DNA of 64,000 nt from Leuconostoc kimchii IMSNU 11154 (lineage in GTDB: Bacteria > Bacillota > Bacilli > Lactobacillales > Lactobacillaceae): NCBI RefSeq assembly GCF_000092505.1, contig NC_014136.1, positions 1,572,501 through 1,636,500 of the forward strand. Direction: 5' to 3'. The position numbers were made by a program, and so were the translations under genes. The notes under the pieces were generated by a model, which searched no databases, was not told the DNA's origin, and saw only the letters and a program-made list of their open reading frames with translations. This document shows positions 35,263 to 45,316 of the stretch, piece by piece; position 1 is the first letter of the stretch; each line of letters begins with the position of its first letter.

Positions 35263-36606
35263 ATGGAAAATGGGCGATTGTTTAATTTTCTACAAAAAGT
35301 GTTGCTCAAGCCGATGACAAAGCTCGCGCAATATCGTATTGTGCGAGCCATTATGGCAGCGGGGATGGCTTCCATTCCATTCACCATTGTAGGATCAATG
35401 ATATTAGTATTAAATATTTTACCAACAGTTTTTCCTTTTTTAACTGGATTTTTTAATGCTACATTCTTTAAGTTTAGTGACCTTTATATGATTGCTAATA
35501 CAGCCACTATGGGGATTTTGGCGATGTACTTCAGCTTAGCGATTGGTTTTGAATTAACACGTATCATTCAGACCGAAGATAAACTCAAAGTCGCACCGTT
35601 GAATGGCGCTTTTCTTTCAATGTTTGCTTTCTTTATGTGTTTGCCAGAATTAGTCTTGAAAGGTGGCAAAATCGTATTATTGAACACGATTACACCAGAT
35701 GTCAAAGTGATTAATGGTTTCAGAATGACAAGCACGATTGATCGCATTGGCACGAGTGGTATATTTACCGCAATTATTATGGCTGTGCTTGCCGTGTGGC
35801 TATACGCCTTCTGTGTTAAGCACAATTGGACAATTAAAATGCCTGATGCCGTACCAGAAGGTGTTTCAAGATCATTCACTGCGTTAATTCCTACATTCGT
35901 CATCGCATTTGTTGTGTTGGCTATTAATGGTGGGTTAGTGCTATTAGGAACAGATATATTTAAAATGATTGCCATTCCATTTAGCTTTGTTACAAGTATG
36001 ACAAGTACTTGGTTAGGCATTATGGTGATTGAATTCTTGATTCATGCGTTATGGATCGTCGGTATTCATGGTGCAAATATTATTTCTGCTTTTATTACAC
36101 CAATTTTCTTAGCAAATATGGTGGCCAATTCGCATGGCGCAAATATACCATTTGCCGGTGAGTTTAACAATTCTTTCGCGATTTTAGGTGGTTCTGGAGC
36201 AACATTAGGATTGTGTATATTTATCGCATTACTAGCGCGTTCCGAACAATTGAAAGTGTTAGGTCGAGCTGCTATTGTTCCCTCGTTCTTTAATATTAAT
36301 GAGCCGTTAATATTTGGGTTACCAATTGTTTATAATCCTTACCTTGCCATTCCATTCTTTCTGGCACCCATGGTAACTGCTTCAGTTGCTTATGCAGCAA
36401 TTAACTTTCACTTTATTCGGCCAATTGTCATTCAAGCACCGTGGCCATCACCAGTGGGTATCGGCGCATTTATCAGTACGGTTGACTGGAAAGCAGCTGT
36501 ATTAGCAGTGATCTGTGTGATCATTGCCTTCCTGATTTATCTACCATTTATTAAAATCTATGACACAAAGTTGTATAATGACGAACAAGGGCGTAGTCAA
36601 GCATAA
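35263..36606 (+). CDS. celB: PTS cellobiose-type EIIC permease
   Basis: 447 residues, about ten membrane helices. The membrane channel of the cellobiose/beta-glucoside PTS. Family landmarks: N-terminal 'PMTKLAQYRIVRAIMAAGMAS', central 'HALWIVGIHGANII', and 'FFNINEPLIFGLPIVYNP', which holds the sugar-contacting Glu. Ribosome site AAGGAG. Last gene of the operon; no terminator is visible before hisK. Confidence 0.95.
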   Translation: MENGRLFNFLQKVLLKPMTKLAQYRIVRAIMAAGMASIPFTIVGSMILVLNILPTVFPFLTGFFNATFFKFSDLYMIANTATMGILAMYFSLAIGFELTRIIQTEDKLKVAPLNGAFLSMFAFFMCLPELVLKGGKIVLLNTITPDVKVINGFRMTSTIDRIGTSGIFTAIIMAVLAVWLYAFCVKHNWTIKMPDAVPEGVSRSFTALIPTFVIAFVVLAINGGLVLLGTDIFKMIAIPFSFVTSMTSTWLGIMVIEFLIHALWIVGIHGANIISAFITPIFLANMVANSHGANIPFAGEFNNSFAILGGSGATLGLCIFIALLARSEQLKVLGRAAIVPSFFNINEPLIFGLPIVYNPYLAIPFFLAPMVTASVAYAAINFHFIRPIVIQAPWPSPVGIGAFISTVDWKAAVLAVICVIIAFLIYLPFIKIYDTKLYNDEQGRSQA

Positions 36607-36637
36607 AAATTGGACAATGGCGTGTTATTGTTTTCTC

Positions 36638-36646
36638 TGCTACAAT
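36638..36646 (+). promoter_or_regulatory. Extended -10 promoter of hisK
   Basis: TGcTACAAT, 21 bases before the hisK start, with AAGGAGA between. It gives the phosphatase a promoter independent of the T-box operon. Confidence 0.55.
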
Positions 36647-36667
36647 GATTTCAAGGAGAGATGGCAT

Positions 36668-37525
36668 ATGGTAAAAAAAGATGGTCACACACATACGCGT
36701 TTTTCACATCATGGCTCTGATGAACGGTTAGACAACTATATTGAACAAGCCATATCATTAGGATTCACGACGTATGTGGTAACAGAACATGCGCCGTTGC
36801 CGACAGAGTTCTTGGCACATTTTACAGGACCGGTTGCAGCACAAAATAGTTCGGCAATGTTATCAGCAGAATTAACAAGTTATCAAAAAGAGGTAGCGCG
36901 CGTTCAGAAAAAATATGCGGGTCAAATTGATGTTAAACGTGGTTTTGAAGTAGATTATTTACAAAATTATGAATCGGACATACGACAATTTCTATTAGCA
37001 CAGGCTGATTGGATAGATGAGATTGTTTTATCAGTTCATTTTTTAACTAATCATGATCAGTTAGTGGCGCCGATTGATTTTGATCCGAAAACTTTGGCGA
37101 CTTATTTTCCAAAGATTACACAATCGCCACAAGTTATTTTTGAGAATTATTTAGCAACAATTCAAAAAAGTTTAGATTTTGCGGCAACGCTGCCTGATCG
37201 TTTTGTAGTTCGAATCGGACATTTGACCTTAATTCGAAAATACCAAAAATATTTTAATCTGCCACAATTTGATTCTAGTAACCAGTTGCGTATAGATAAT
37301 TTATTGCTACAAATCAAAAATAATCATTTTCAATTAGATTTAAATACTGCTGGTCTGCGTAAACCGTATAATGGTGAAACTTATCCAACCACCAATATAA
37401 TTAAAAAAGCGCATGACCTCGATATTGAAATGGTTTATGGATCAGACGCTCATGAAGCCAGTGCTGTTGGGCAAGATTATCATGTTGTTGAATCATTTTT
37501 GACAAAAGTTAAAAATAAGTATTGA
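36668..37525 (+). CDS. hisK: Histidinol-phosphatase, PHP type
   Basis: 285 residues from ATG 36668, which follows AAGGAGA and gives the family start 'MVKKDGHTHTRFSHHGSDE'. A longer frame reaches back into celB but lacks a ribosome site. PHP-fold metallophosphatase, step 9 of histidine synthesis: metal ligands are visible in HTH, the central 'IVLSVHFL' and C-terminal 'MVYGSDAHEAS'. The his operon downstream lacks any other histidinol phosphatase (HisB is IGPD only), so this gene completes the pathway. Its stop codon lies inside the -35 of the T-box promoter. Confidence 0.93.
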   Translation: MVKKDGHTHTRFSHHGSDERLDNYIEQAISLGFTTYVVTEHAPLPTEFLAHFTGPVAAQNSSAMLSAELTSYQKEVARVQKKYAGQIDVKRGFEVDYLQNYESDIRQFLLAQADWIDEIVLSVHFLTNHDQLVAPIDFDPKTLATYFPKITQSPQVIFENYLATIQKSLDFAATLPDRFVVRIGHLTLIRKYQKYFNLPQFDSSNQLRIDNLLLQIKNNHFQLDLNTAGLRKPYNGETYPTTNIIKKAHDLDIEMVYGSDAHEASAVGQDYHVVESFLTKVKNKY

Positions 37526-37549
37526 CATATAATATTATGGGTGTATGAT
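37522..37549 (+). promoter_or_regulatory. Promoter of the his operon
   Basis: TTGACA, 16-base spacer, TATGAT. The -35 overlaps the hisK stop codon. Confidence 0.75.
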
Positions 37550-37554
37550 TAGTT

Positions 37555-37828
37555 TAATCTAATAAAACACGCTGAAATCGGAAGAGTAATTAAAATAATG
37601 TTGTACAGAAAGTGCCTAAGCTAACGCATTGAGATGGGCGCCTACGTTTTTAATGAAACACACCGATGAGTGAAATGATAAAAAATCATTTCGGAAACTC
37701 CCGATACCGAGTACACCTGTGTTAGCAGGTGAATGAGTAGGTAAACGCAAGTTTATCTAAAATCAAGGTGGGAACACGCGAAAACGTCCTTGCAAACTAT
37801 GATACATAGTTTGCAAGGACGTTTTTTA
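37555..37828 (+). promoter_or_regulatory. T-box riboswitch (histidine) of the his operon
   Basis: A T-box leader filling the 332-base gap. Specifier-loop context AATGAAA-CAC-ACC gives CAC (His) at 37659-37661. The antiterminator core AAGGTGGGAACACGCG (37765-37780) is a variant of AGGGTGGNACCGCG. Its TGGG would pair with CCCA, the 3' end expected for tRNA-His with C73. The terminator follows directly. Uncharged tRNA-His should allow read-through into hisZG. Confidence 0.93.
37784..37826 (+). terminator. T-box terminator of the his leader
   Basis: Perfect 17-bp stem (37784-37800 with 37806-37822) with a 5-base loop and T6. The 5' arm contains the bases needed by the antiterminator. Confidence 0.93.
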
Positions 37829-37857
37829 TTAGAAAAAGTTTAAGTTAGGAGTTGTTA

Positions 37858-39462
37858 ATGAGCGATAAGATTTTGGCACCTGGGTCACATGATGAATTTG
37901 GAGAAACATTAGTACAAAAGCAGCAAATATGTCATGTGATCAGTACGACACTGAATGCAAAAAATTTTACGGCAATCAATACCCCATTAATCGAAAGAGA
38001 AAGTGTGTTTGAACAGTATCAGCAGGGTAATGTATTTCATTTGCGTGATCAAGTGGGCGAAAATCTCGTTTTGAGACCTGATCTCACATTACCGATAGCA
38101 CGATTTTTATCGTCTAAAGTACAACAAGAAAAGACTCATCAGTTTTACTACATTGGGGATGTATTTCGTCGGACAAATTATTTGTCCGGCGAATACAACC
38201 AAGAAACACAGGCTGGTATTGAATTGATTGGCGACGCCAGCTTTAATGCAGAGATGGCAGCATTAGATATTATGCTAGATTTTGCGCAACAGTTTGGTAT
38301 CGCAGATGTTCAGGTTGTCATTAGTGACACGAGGCTAATTGATCGGGTGTTGAACACGCTTGACATCTCTAAAATAGAACAAGCGGCACTTAAACAAGCT
38401 ATTGAAGATAAAAATATGACAGCATTTGACAAAATTCAAAGGACTATTAAGAATTTTCCAGAAAATTTGAAACGTTGGCCTTTAGCTTTTGGCGAAGATG
38501 GTGAGACAGTGATGTGGCAGTTACAAGACTTGCCTGAGGTCAATGATATTGTTGAGCGGTGGTTGCAACTGGCCGCATTCATTCATGAACGTTATCCCGA
38601 TGTAGCAGTTACAGTTGATCTTGCGGCGTCATCGCCACAAGCCTATTACACAGGTACGATCATACGCGGCTTTGTCCCGAGTTTGGGACGATATCTTTTC
38701 AGTGGTGGTCGATATGATAGCTTATTAGAAAACTTTCAAAATCAGCAGCTACCTGCTGTTGGTATGGGTTTAAATATTGACACAATTATGGCAGACTGGC
38801 GGCGTGAAGCAGTCGATCATAAACCAGTTGAACCAATTGTTGTTGTTTTAGCTAAAGGGCGTGTTGAGCAAGCCACGCGACCATTATTAAAATCAGCTGG
38901 TATTGACACAACACCATTAGATAATCCTGAACGAAAATTAATATTTGATAGTCCAGATGGTATTTACCGATTTATCTTAGTCAAACCAGAAGATGTTGTA
39001 AAGTACCTTGATCGTGGCATTGGTGATATTGGTATTGTTGGTTCAGATACAATAGCTGAGCAAATTCAAAATCATTTTGATGTGCTTGATTTGCAAACTG
39101 GACAGGCAAATTTTGTCCTTGCTGCACCTCGACATTTTAATATTGCTGGTTTGCAACGCCAGCGTATTGCAACAAAGTATCCCAGAGTAGCTGGACAATA
39201 TTTCGCTAAACGCGGTGAAGATGTCGAACTGATTAAATTATCTGGATCAGTAGAGTTAGGGCCTTTAACTGGATTAGCAGATGCAATTATTGATATTACA
39301 CAAACAGGCAACACATTACGAGAAAATAACCTTGTAATTTATGACACTGTTGGCCGTGTGTCGACTCATCTACTCGTACGTCAAGGGGCATTACTCCAAT
39401 TTCAATCAGAATTAAAGCAAGTCATCGACAACTTGATCACACGATTGAGTCAAAAAAAATGA
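37858..39462 (+). CDS. hisZG: HisZ-HisG fusion: ATP phosphoribosyltransferase with fused regulatory subunit
   Basis: 534 residues from ATG 37858 (AGGAG 6 bases upstream). Residues 1 to about 320 are HisZ, the HisRS-like regulatory subunit ('LRPDLTLPIARFLS', 'QFYYIGDVFRR', 'YTGTIIRGFVPSLGRYLFSGGRYD'). Residues 325-534 are a complete short-form HisG ('VVVLAKGRV', 'DIGIVGSDTI', and PRPP signature DAIIDITQTGNTLRENNL). There is no stop or frameshift between them. Short HisG normally needs separate HisZ; here both come as one chain. It catalyses the first, feedback-controlled step of histidine synthesis. Confidence 0.95.
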   Translation: MSDKILAPGSHDEFGETLVQKQQICHVISTTLNAKNFTAINTPLIERESVFEQYQQGNVFHLRDQVGENLVLRPDLTLPIARFLSSKVQQEKTHQFYYIGDVFRRTNYLSGEYNQETQAGIELIGDASFNAEMAALDIMLDFAQQFGIADVQVVISDTRLIDRVLNTLDISKIEQAALKQAIEDKNMTAFDKIQRTIKNFPENLKRWPLAFGEDGETVMWQLQDLPEVNDIVERWLQLAAFIHERYPDVAVTVDLAASSPQAYYTGTIIRGFVPSLGRYLFSGGRYDSLLENFQNQQLPAVGMGLNIDTIMADWRREAVDHKPVEPIVVVLAKGRVEQATRPLLKSAGIDTTPLDNPERKLIFDSPDGIYRFILVKPEDVVKYLDRGIGDIGIVGSDTIAEQIQNHFDVLDLQTGQANFVLAAPRHFNIAGLQRQRIATKYPRVAGQYFAKRGEDVELIKLSGSVELGPLTGLADAIIDITQTGNTLRENNLVIYDTVGRVSTHLLVRQGALLQFQSELKQVIDNLITRLSQKK

Positions 39463-39471
39463 GGGAATTAT

Positions 39472-40749
39472 ATGCAGATTATTAAAAATGAGTCGATTAA
39501 TCAAATTAAGGCCCGTATTCGACAGCAAACGCTAAAAACAGTTGATCCACAGGTTGAAAATCGTGTTGCTGATATTATTGCAACTGTGCGCGAAAAAGGT
39601 GATGTTGCGCTAAAATCATATGCCAAAGCCTTTGATGATGTATCACTTGACGTATTAAAAGTGAGCTCATCGCAAATTAACCAAGCAATGAAATCGGTAG
39701 ACCCTGAAGTAATTGCAGCCTTAGAAAAAGCAGCAGCCAATATCCGATCGTTTCACCAATTAGAGTTACAAACATCATTTGAAGATTCTCCACGCCCTGG
39801 TGTGCTACGCGGTACCAAAGTGACAGCGTTATCAGCAGTTGGCATTTATGTGCCTGGTGGTACGGCGGCTTACCCATCATCAGTCTTAATGAACGCACTG
39901 CCAGCTAAAATAGCCGGTGTTAAAAATATCATTATGGTAACACCACCACAAAAAGATGGTACCAATCCGGTGGTGTTGGCAGCAGCCAAAATAGCTGGCA
40001 TTGATAGCATTTATCAAGTGGGTGGTGCACAAGCCATTGCGGCACTTGCATACGGTACAGAGTCAATACCAAAAGTAGATAAAATCACGGGGCCTGGCAA
40101 CGCTTATGTCGCCACTGCCAAGCGCGCAGTTTACGGACAAGTTGCGATTGATATGATTGCAGGACCGTCAGAAATAGGTATTTTAGCCGACGATTCGGCA
40201 CGTCCACAAGATGTTGCGGCCGATTTATTGTCACAAGCCGAGCATGATGTTAATGCGCGAGCCATTTTGATTACAAATTCAGAAAAATTAGCGCAAGCTG
40301 TTTCGGATGAAGTGGACAAACAACTGCTCACATTGCCGCGTGTTGATATCGCGCGTGCTGCAGTCGATAGTAACGGTTTTATTTATCTCGTTGACACAGT
40401 TGATGACATGATTGATTTAATGAATGTTGTTGCACCAGAACATTTGGAAATTCAGCTGGAAAATGCCTATGATTACTTAGCTAAAATACAAAATGCCGGC
40501 TCTGTATTTCTGGGAAAATATGCCTCTGAACCCTTAGGTGACTACCTTGCCGGACCAAATCATATTTTACCAACTGGTGGTACTGCGAGGTTTAGTTCAG
40601 CATTGGGTGTTTGGGATTTTCAAAAGCGCATTCAATATTTGGACTATTCACAAGCCGCGTTAAGCGATGATGCCAGCGATGTTGCTGCACTAGCCCGTGA
40701 AGAGGGGTTAGAAGCTCACGCACGTGCCATTGAAGTACGTCAATCTTAA
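39472..40749 (+). CDS. hisD: Histidinol dehydrogenase
   Basis: 425 residues. NAD-dependent zinc enzyme doing the last two oxidations to histidine. Family segments visible: 'VGIYVPGGTAAYPSSVLM', 'GGAQAIAALAYGT', 'KITGPGNAYVATAKR', 'DLLSQAEHD' and 'APEHLEIQ', holding the zinc and catalytic histidines/glutamates. It lies 9 bases after hisZG in the operon. Confidence 0.97.
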   Translation: MQIIKNESINQIKARIRQQTLKTVDPQVENRVADIIATVREKGDVALKSYAKAFDDVSLDVLKVSSSQINQAMKSVDPEVIAALEKAAANIRSFHQLELQTSFEDSPRPGVLRGTKVTALSAVGIYVPGGTAAYPSSVLMNALPAKIAGVKNIIMVTPPQKDGTNPVVLAAAKIAGIDSIYQVGGAQAIAALAYGTESIPKVDKITGPGNAYVATAKRAVYGQVAIDMIAGPSEIGILADDSARPQDVAADLLSQAEHDVNARAILITNSEKLAQAVSDEVDKQLLTLPRVDIARAAVDSNGFIYLVDTVDDMIDLMNVVAPEHLEIQLENAYDYLAKIQNAGSVFLGKYASEPLGDYLAGPNHILPTGGTARFSSALGVWDFQKRIQYLDYSQAALSDDASDVAALAREEGLEAHARAIEVRQS

Positions 40750-40782
40750 TGAAATTTTCATCAGAAAGGAGTTGAATGACTG

Positions 40783-41370
40783 ATGTCCAGAACAGCAACG
40801 ATTACACGGCATACATTTGAAACACAAATCACATTAACTTTAAATATTGATGAACAAACTCCTATTTCAGTCGATACGGGTATTGGTTATATGGATCATA
40901 TGCTCACTTTATTTGCTAAACATGGTCGATTTGGCCTGCAAGTTAAGGTCAGCGGAGATTTGCATGTTGATTCACACCATACCACAGAGGATATTGGTAT
41001 TGCCTTAGGTGAGGCATTTACACAAGCCTTAGGCGATAAATCTAGCATCGAACGTTATGGCGCACAGTTCGTACCGATGGATGAGACGTTGACACGAACA
41101 GTTGTTGATTTATCTGGTCGAGCATATTTAGTATTTACAGCTGAATTAACAGCACCTGTGTTGGGCACCTTTGAAACAGAGGTTGTTGAAGACTTTTGGC
41201 AAGGATTTGCAGATCAAGCACATGCTAATGTGCATATTGCTGTTTTGTATGGTCGTAATACACATCATAAAATCGAAAGTATTTTCAAAGCTATGGGGCG
41301 TACGATGCGTCAAGCTGTGACACGTAATCCTGAAATTATTGGGGTTAATTCGACAAAAGGAGTGATTTAA
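40783..41370 (+). CDS. hisB: Imidazoleglycerol-phosphate dehydratase
   Basis: 195 residues, the monofunctional IGPD form without the HAD phosphatase half found in enterobacteria. Metal-binding motifs: DHHMLTLF-type '[12 protein letters not shown]', '[11 protein letters not shown]' and '[20 protein letters not shown]'. Ribosome site AAAGGAG is 10 bases away; an out-of-frame ATG sits between. Its stop overlaps the hisH start by one base. Confidence 0.97.
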   Translation: MSRTATITRHTFETQITLTLNIDEQTPISVDTGIGYMDHMLTLFAKHGRFGLQVKVSGDLHVDSHHTTEDIGIALGEAFTQALGDKSSIERYGAQFVPMDETLTRTVVDLSGRAYLVFTAELTAPVLGTFETEVVEDFWQGFADQAHANVHIAVLYGRNTHHKIESIFKAMGRTMRQAVTRNPEIIGVNSTKGVI

Positions 41371-42011
41371 TGTCAAAAGAAAATCCGTTTATTGCCGTGA
41401 TTGATTATGGCGCAGGTAATATTCGAAATGTTATGAAAGCCATCGCTTATGTGAATATGCCAGCAAAATTGACCAAAGATCCTGATGAAATTTTGGCTGC
41501 TGATGGCATTGTTATTCCTGGTGTTGGTGCTTACAGAGCAGCGATGGATAAAATCAAAGCCCATGACCTTGTCATACCGCTTCAAAAAGCCGCAGCAAAT
41601 GGGACACCAATGCTTGGCGTTTGCCTCGGGATGCAATTATTGTTTGACTCGTCTACGGAATTTGGTGAAACAAGTGGCCTGGGGCTAATACCAGGTGAAG
41701 TCGTCACATTGCCGCAAAAACAAGGCTTTAAAGTACCACAAATGGGTTGGAATCAAAATAACGTTGCCATTGAAAATTCACTTACTCAAGGGATTAAAGA
41801 TGAATTTACTTACTTTGTTCATTCATATTATGTTAAAACCGATGCAAAATATATTGCGGCTAGTGTGGATTATGGTGTGCAAGTGCCAAGTATTGTCATT
41901 AAAGATAATATTATTGGTGCCCAGTTCCATCCAGAAAAATCCGGTGAAGTCGGGTTGCGCGTTTGGCAAGCCTTTGCAGATATGGTATCAGATAAGGCGG
42001 TGATCGTATGA
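41370..42011 (+). CDS. hisH: Imidazole glycerol phosphate synthase, glutaminase subunit
   Basis: 213 residues. Class I glutamine amidotransferase supplying ammonia to HisF. Nucleophile Cys85 in GVCLGMQLLF; His-Glu of the triad in 'QFHPEKSG'. 'YGAGNIRNVMKA' is the family start. Overlaps hisB by 1 and hisA by 4 bases. Confidence 0.97.
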   Translation: MSKENPFIAVIDYGAGNIRNVMKAIAYVNMPAKLTKDPDEILAADGIVIPGVGAYRAAMDKIKAHDLVIPLQKAAANGTPMLGVCLGMQLLFDSSTEFGETSGLGLIPGEVVTLPQKQGFKVPQMGWNQNNVAIENSLTQGIKDEFTYFVHSYYVKTDAKYIAASVDYGVQVPSIVIKDNIIGAQFHPEKSGEVGLRVWQAFADMVSDKAVIV

Positions 42012-42721
42012 TACTACCCGCAATTGATTTATTGGATGGTCAATCTGTACGTTTATTAAAAGGTGATTATAATGCAGTGACTGTCATTAATTCTGATCCA
42101 ATCAAGCAAGCAAAACAAATAAATCATGCTGGCTTAAAGGCTTTACATGTTGTTGATTTGGATGGCGCGAAATCAGGCATAGCGTCTAATTTTAAAATCA
42201 TTCTTGCTATACGCCAAGTATTTACCGGATTTATTGAGGTTGGTGGTGGCATTAGAACATTGGCGCAAATTGATCAGTACGCAAAAGCCGGCATTAACCG
42301 TGTCATTTTAGGTTCTGTTGCTTTAAAAAATCCTAATTTGGCACGGCAAGCGGTTGAAAAATATGGTGATTTAATAGCCGTAGGCATTGATGGTAAACAT
42401 GGCAAAGTTGCAACGGAAGGCTGGCTTGAACAATCAACTGTCGACTTTGAAACCTTGCTGGCAAGCATGATAGCAATCGGCGTCGAAAATTTTATTGTCA
42501 CCGATATCTCGCGTGATGGGACACTTAGTGGACCAAATACGGCACTGTTAGCTCAATTACAGCATCAATTTAGCCACATTAACGTTATTGCTAGCGGTGG
42601 CATTGCAACAATAGGTGATCTAAAAGCACTTAAACAAGTATATATACAAGATATCATTGTTGGCAAAGCTTTAGCGGCAGGTACAATATCATTGACGCAG
42701 TTGGCTGGATTGGAGGGATAA
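42008..42721 (+). CDS. hisA: ProFAR isomerase HisA
   Basis: 237 residues, TIM barrel. Isomerises ProFAR to PRFAR. Start 'MILPAIDLLDGQSVRLLKGDY' has the first catalytic Asp; 'VTDISRDGTLSGPN' has the second. It overlaps hisH by 4 bases and precedes its paralogue hisF by one base. Confidence 0.97.
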   Translation: MILPAIDLLDGQSVRLLKGDYNAVTVINSDPIKQAKQINHAGLKALHVVDLDGAKSGIASNFKIILAIRQVFTGFIEVGGGIRTLAQIDQYAKAGINRVILGSVALKNPNLARQAVEKYGDLIAVGIDGKHGKVATEGWLEQSTVDFETLLASMIAIGVENFIVTDISRDGTLSGPNTALLAQLQHQFSHINVIASGGIATIGDLKALKQVYIQDIIVGKALAAGTISLTQLAGLEG

Positions 42722-42722
42722 T

Positions 42723-43487
42723 ATGGCATTAGCAAAACGCATTGTACCGGCACTTGATGTCAAAAATGGTCGTGTGGTAAAAGGTATTAATTTTCTTAAT
42801 TTAAAAGATATTGGCGATCCCGTTGATGCAGCAATTGCCTATCAAAATGCTGGCGCAGATGAATTGGTTTTCCTAGACATATCAGCGACACTTGAAGGCC
42901 GTAGCACGATGATAGATATGATTGAGCGTGTATCATCAGCCGTTTTCATCCCCTTAACAGCTGGTGGGGGCGTCAATGATTTAGCAAGTATGCGAGCGAT
43001 TATTAAGGCAGGGGCAGATAAGGTATTTTTAAATTCAGCGGCGGTTGCAAACCCCTATCTGATTCGACAAGGTGCTGAATTATTTGGATCACAAGCGATT
43101 GTTGGTGCGATTGATTCAAAATGGGATGAGCGTGCAAATAGGCATCGCGTTTATGTCTCAGGCGGTACCAAACCAACAGACCTGGAAACGACGCGTTGGG
43201 CGCAGAAGATGATACAGTATGGCGCAGGTGAGTTGCTTGTGACAAGTATGGATACTGATGGCACCAAACAAGGGTATGATGTCGCTTTGTACCAAGCCCT
43301 TAATAAAGTCGTTAATGTGCCAATTGTTGCAAGTGGTGGCGCGGGGGATTTATCGGATTTTGTTGCAGTATTTAAATCAGGACGGGTTGATGCTGCTTTA
43401 GCTGCTTCGGTATTTCATTATGGAGAAATTGCTATTCCTAATTTAAAGCAGCGGTTACATCATGAAGGGATGGTTGTCAGATTATGA
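42723..43487 (+). CDS. hisF: Imidazole glycerol phosphate synthase, cyclase subunit
   Basis: 254 residues, TIM barrel paralogous to HisA. It combines PRFAR with ammonia from HisH to form IGP and AICAR. Catalytic Asp in '[16 protein letters not shown]' and in '[13 protein letters not shown]'. AICAR feeds into purine synthesis; purA lies 2 kb downstream as a separate unit. Overlaps hisI by 4 bases. Confidence 0.97.
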   Translation: MALAKRIVPALDVKNGRVVKGINFLNLKDIGDPVDAAIAYQNAGADELVFLDISATLEGRSTMIDMIERVSSAVFIPLTAGGGVNDLASMRAIIKAGADKVFLNSAAVANPYLIRQGAELFGSQAIVGAIDSKWDERANRHRVYVSGGTKPTDLETTRWAQKMIQYGAGELLVTSMDTDGTKQGYDVALYQALNKVVNVPIVASGGAGDLSDFVAVFKSGRVDAALAASVFHYGEIAIPNLKQRLHHEGMVVRL

Positions 43488-43885
43488 CAGTGGAACAAAA
43501 ACCAAATTTCAATAAGGATTCTCAAAATCATCTGCTACCAGCTATTATTACAGATGCAACGACTGGTGCTATTTTGATGTTGGGTTATATGAATGAAGCA
43601 AGTTATGAGTTAACTAAATCTACAGGAGAAACGTGGTTTTGGTCACGCGAACGAGCAACGCTTTGGCATAAAGGCGAAACGAGTGGCCATACGCAACGTG
43701 TTGTCTCCATGACTTTGGATTGTGATTTGGACACATTGTTGATTCAGGTTATGCCTAACGGACAAGCTTGTCACACAGGGGCATACTCTTGCTTTTTTAA
43801 CAGCGTGTCTGGCGACACATTGACGAATAATAATCAAGCGCAGATCACAAATCAGTGGACAACAGGTAATTTTCCACAGGCGTAA
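43484..43885 (+). CDS. hisI: Phosphoribosyl-AMP cyclohydrolase
   Basis: 133 residues, monofunctional (not fused to hisE). Opens the purine ring of PR-AMP. Metal-binding '[15 protein letters not shown]' and '[13 protein letters not shown]' carry the expected Asp and Cys ligands; '[14 protein letters not shown]' and '[19 protein letters not shown]' are typical. Overlaps hisF (ATGA). Confidence 0.96.
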   Translation: MTVEQKPNFNKDSQNHLLPAIITDATTGAILMLGYMNEASYELTKSTGETWFWSRERATLWHKGETSGHTQRVVSMTLDCDLDTLLIQVMPNGQACHTGAYSCFFNSVSGDTLTNNNQAQITNQWTTGNFPQA

Positions 43886-43907
43886 TGCGTAGCAAAGGGA
43901 TGATAAT

Positions 43908-44234
43908 ATGGCACAACAAACGATTGAATCATTGTATGAGCAGGCATTAGTTCGAAAAAGCCAACCAGAAGAAAGTTCATACACAAATTATCTTTATACA
44001 AAGGGATTAGACAAAATTCTCAAAAAAATTGGAGAAGAGTCAACAGAGGTTATTCTTGGCGCAAAAAACACGAATGATGAATTAATTTATGAAACGGCCG
44101 ATTTATTATTTCATTTAATGGTATTATTAGTTGAAAAGGGTGTCTCACTTGATGACATCAAAAATGAACTTGGCAGTCGGGAAGGTCAAAAATCACGACT
44201 GCATGAGCGTCAGAATTGGAGAGTAGAAGAATGA
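43908..44234 (+). CDS. hisE: Phosphoribosyl-ATP pyrophosphatase
   Basis: 108 residues of the MazG-like all-helical fold. Releases pyrophosphate from PR-ATP. '[21 protein letters not shown]' and '[13 protein letters not shown]' contain the metal-binding Glu/Asp residues. Ribosome site AAAGGG. It overlaps hisC by 4 bases. Confidence 0.95.
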   Translation: MAQQTIESLYEQALVRKSQPEESSYTNYLYTKGLDKILKKIGEESTEVILGAKNTNDELIYETADLLFHLMVLLVEKGVSLDDIKNELGSREGQKSRLHERQNWRVEE

Positions 44235-45304
44235 AAGAATCAATTAAACATATGTCTGCTTATCAGGCAGAATTACCAGCTGAGGTAGTTAAAGCCAAGT
44301 ATGGGTTACAACATTTGGCTCGTTTATCTGCTAATGAGTCTGTCTATGGGCCAACACCTAAAGTAGCACAGGCAATCAAAGCGACACCAGATGATATTCT
44401 AGGCTATTATCCAGATGGTCAGGCCACAGCGTTACGTGAAGCGGTTGCCAAGCATGATCAAGTGGCACCTGAAAGCTTGGTATTTGGCGTTGGCGCTGAT
44501 GAGTTAATTCAATTATTAACACGAACGGTATTAACCCCAGGATCAAATATTATTGTGCCAGACCCGACTTTTGGTGAATATGCGATGCACGCTCAAATTG
44601 AACAGGCTGATACAAAAAAAATACCTGTTCAACCAGCAACAGGACAACTTGATTTTGATGCTATGCTTGAGGCAGTTGATGACAAAACAACGATGGTATG
44701 GTTGGCAAATCCCAACAATCCAACTGGAGTATTCGAAAAGCGAACGGATATTTTAACTTTTTTGGATCAGTTACCAAAGTCAGTCGTGCTGGTTGTTGAT
44801 GAAGCTTATTATGATTTTGTGGCTGAACCAGATGCTACGGTTGCTAGAGATGTTGATAACTATGAGAACCTTGTTGTTTTGCGCACACTTTCTAAAGCGT
44901 ACGGTTTAGCTAACTTACGTGTTGGATATGGCATTATGCAAGAGCCATTGTACGGCGTTATGCAAGCAGTTCGCTTACCATATAATTTAAACACTTATCA
45001 AATTGTTGGTGGTACAGCTGCTATCGACGACCAGGATTACCTAAACCAAGTTGTCCGTAAAGTAATTGAGGAAAGAACGGCGTTTCAGACGTTTTTATAT
45101 GAAAATCAATTTACATTTTATGAGTCACAAACGAACTTTATCTGGATTAAAGTTGGTGATACAAAAAAATATGGCGCGCGTTTGTTGTCAAAAGGCTATC
45201 AGGTTAATGATCGCTTAAATGCTGAATGGCTTCGAATTGCTTTAGGTACCCCAGAAGATAACCGTGGCATGCAACAAGTTTTGCTTGAGCTAAAAAACGC
45301 TTAA
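44231..45304 (+). CDS. hisC: Histidinol-phosphate aminotransferase
   Basis: 357 residues from ATG 44231, overlapping the hisE stop, with GGAG upstream; an in-frame TTG five codons earlier lies before the ribosome site. PLP-dependent class II aminotransferase. PLP lysine Lys222 in LRTLSKAYG; 'NPNNPTG' and 'VVDEAYYDF' are cofactor motifs; 'NLRVGYGI' carries the phosphate Arg. Last gene of the operon. Confidence 0.96.
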   Translation: MKESIKHMSAYQAELPAEVVKAKYGLQHLARLSANESVYGPTPKVAQAIKATPDDILGYYPDGQATALREAVAKHDQVAPESLVFGVGADELIQLLTRTVLTPGSNIIVPDPTFGEYAMHAQIEQADTKKIPVQPATGQLDFDAMLEAVDDKTTMVWLANPNNPTGVFEKRTDILTFLDQLPKSVVLVVDEAYYDFVAEPDATVARDVDNYENLVVLRTLSKAYGLANLRVGYGIMQEPLYGVMQAVRLPYNLNTYQIVGGTAAIDDQDYLNQVVRKVIEERTAFQTFLYENQFTFYESQTNFIWIKVGDTKKYGARLLSKGYQVNDRLNAEWLRIALGTPEDNRGMQQVLLELKNA

Positions 45305-45316
45305 TTTAAAAACAAT

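Noticed and set aside
36560..36667. Longer start for the histidinol phosphatase inside celB
   Set aside because: The added 36 residues do not fit the family, lie before the -10 box, and lack a ribosome site; ATG 36668 has AAGGAGA.
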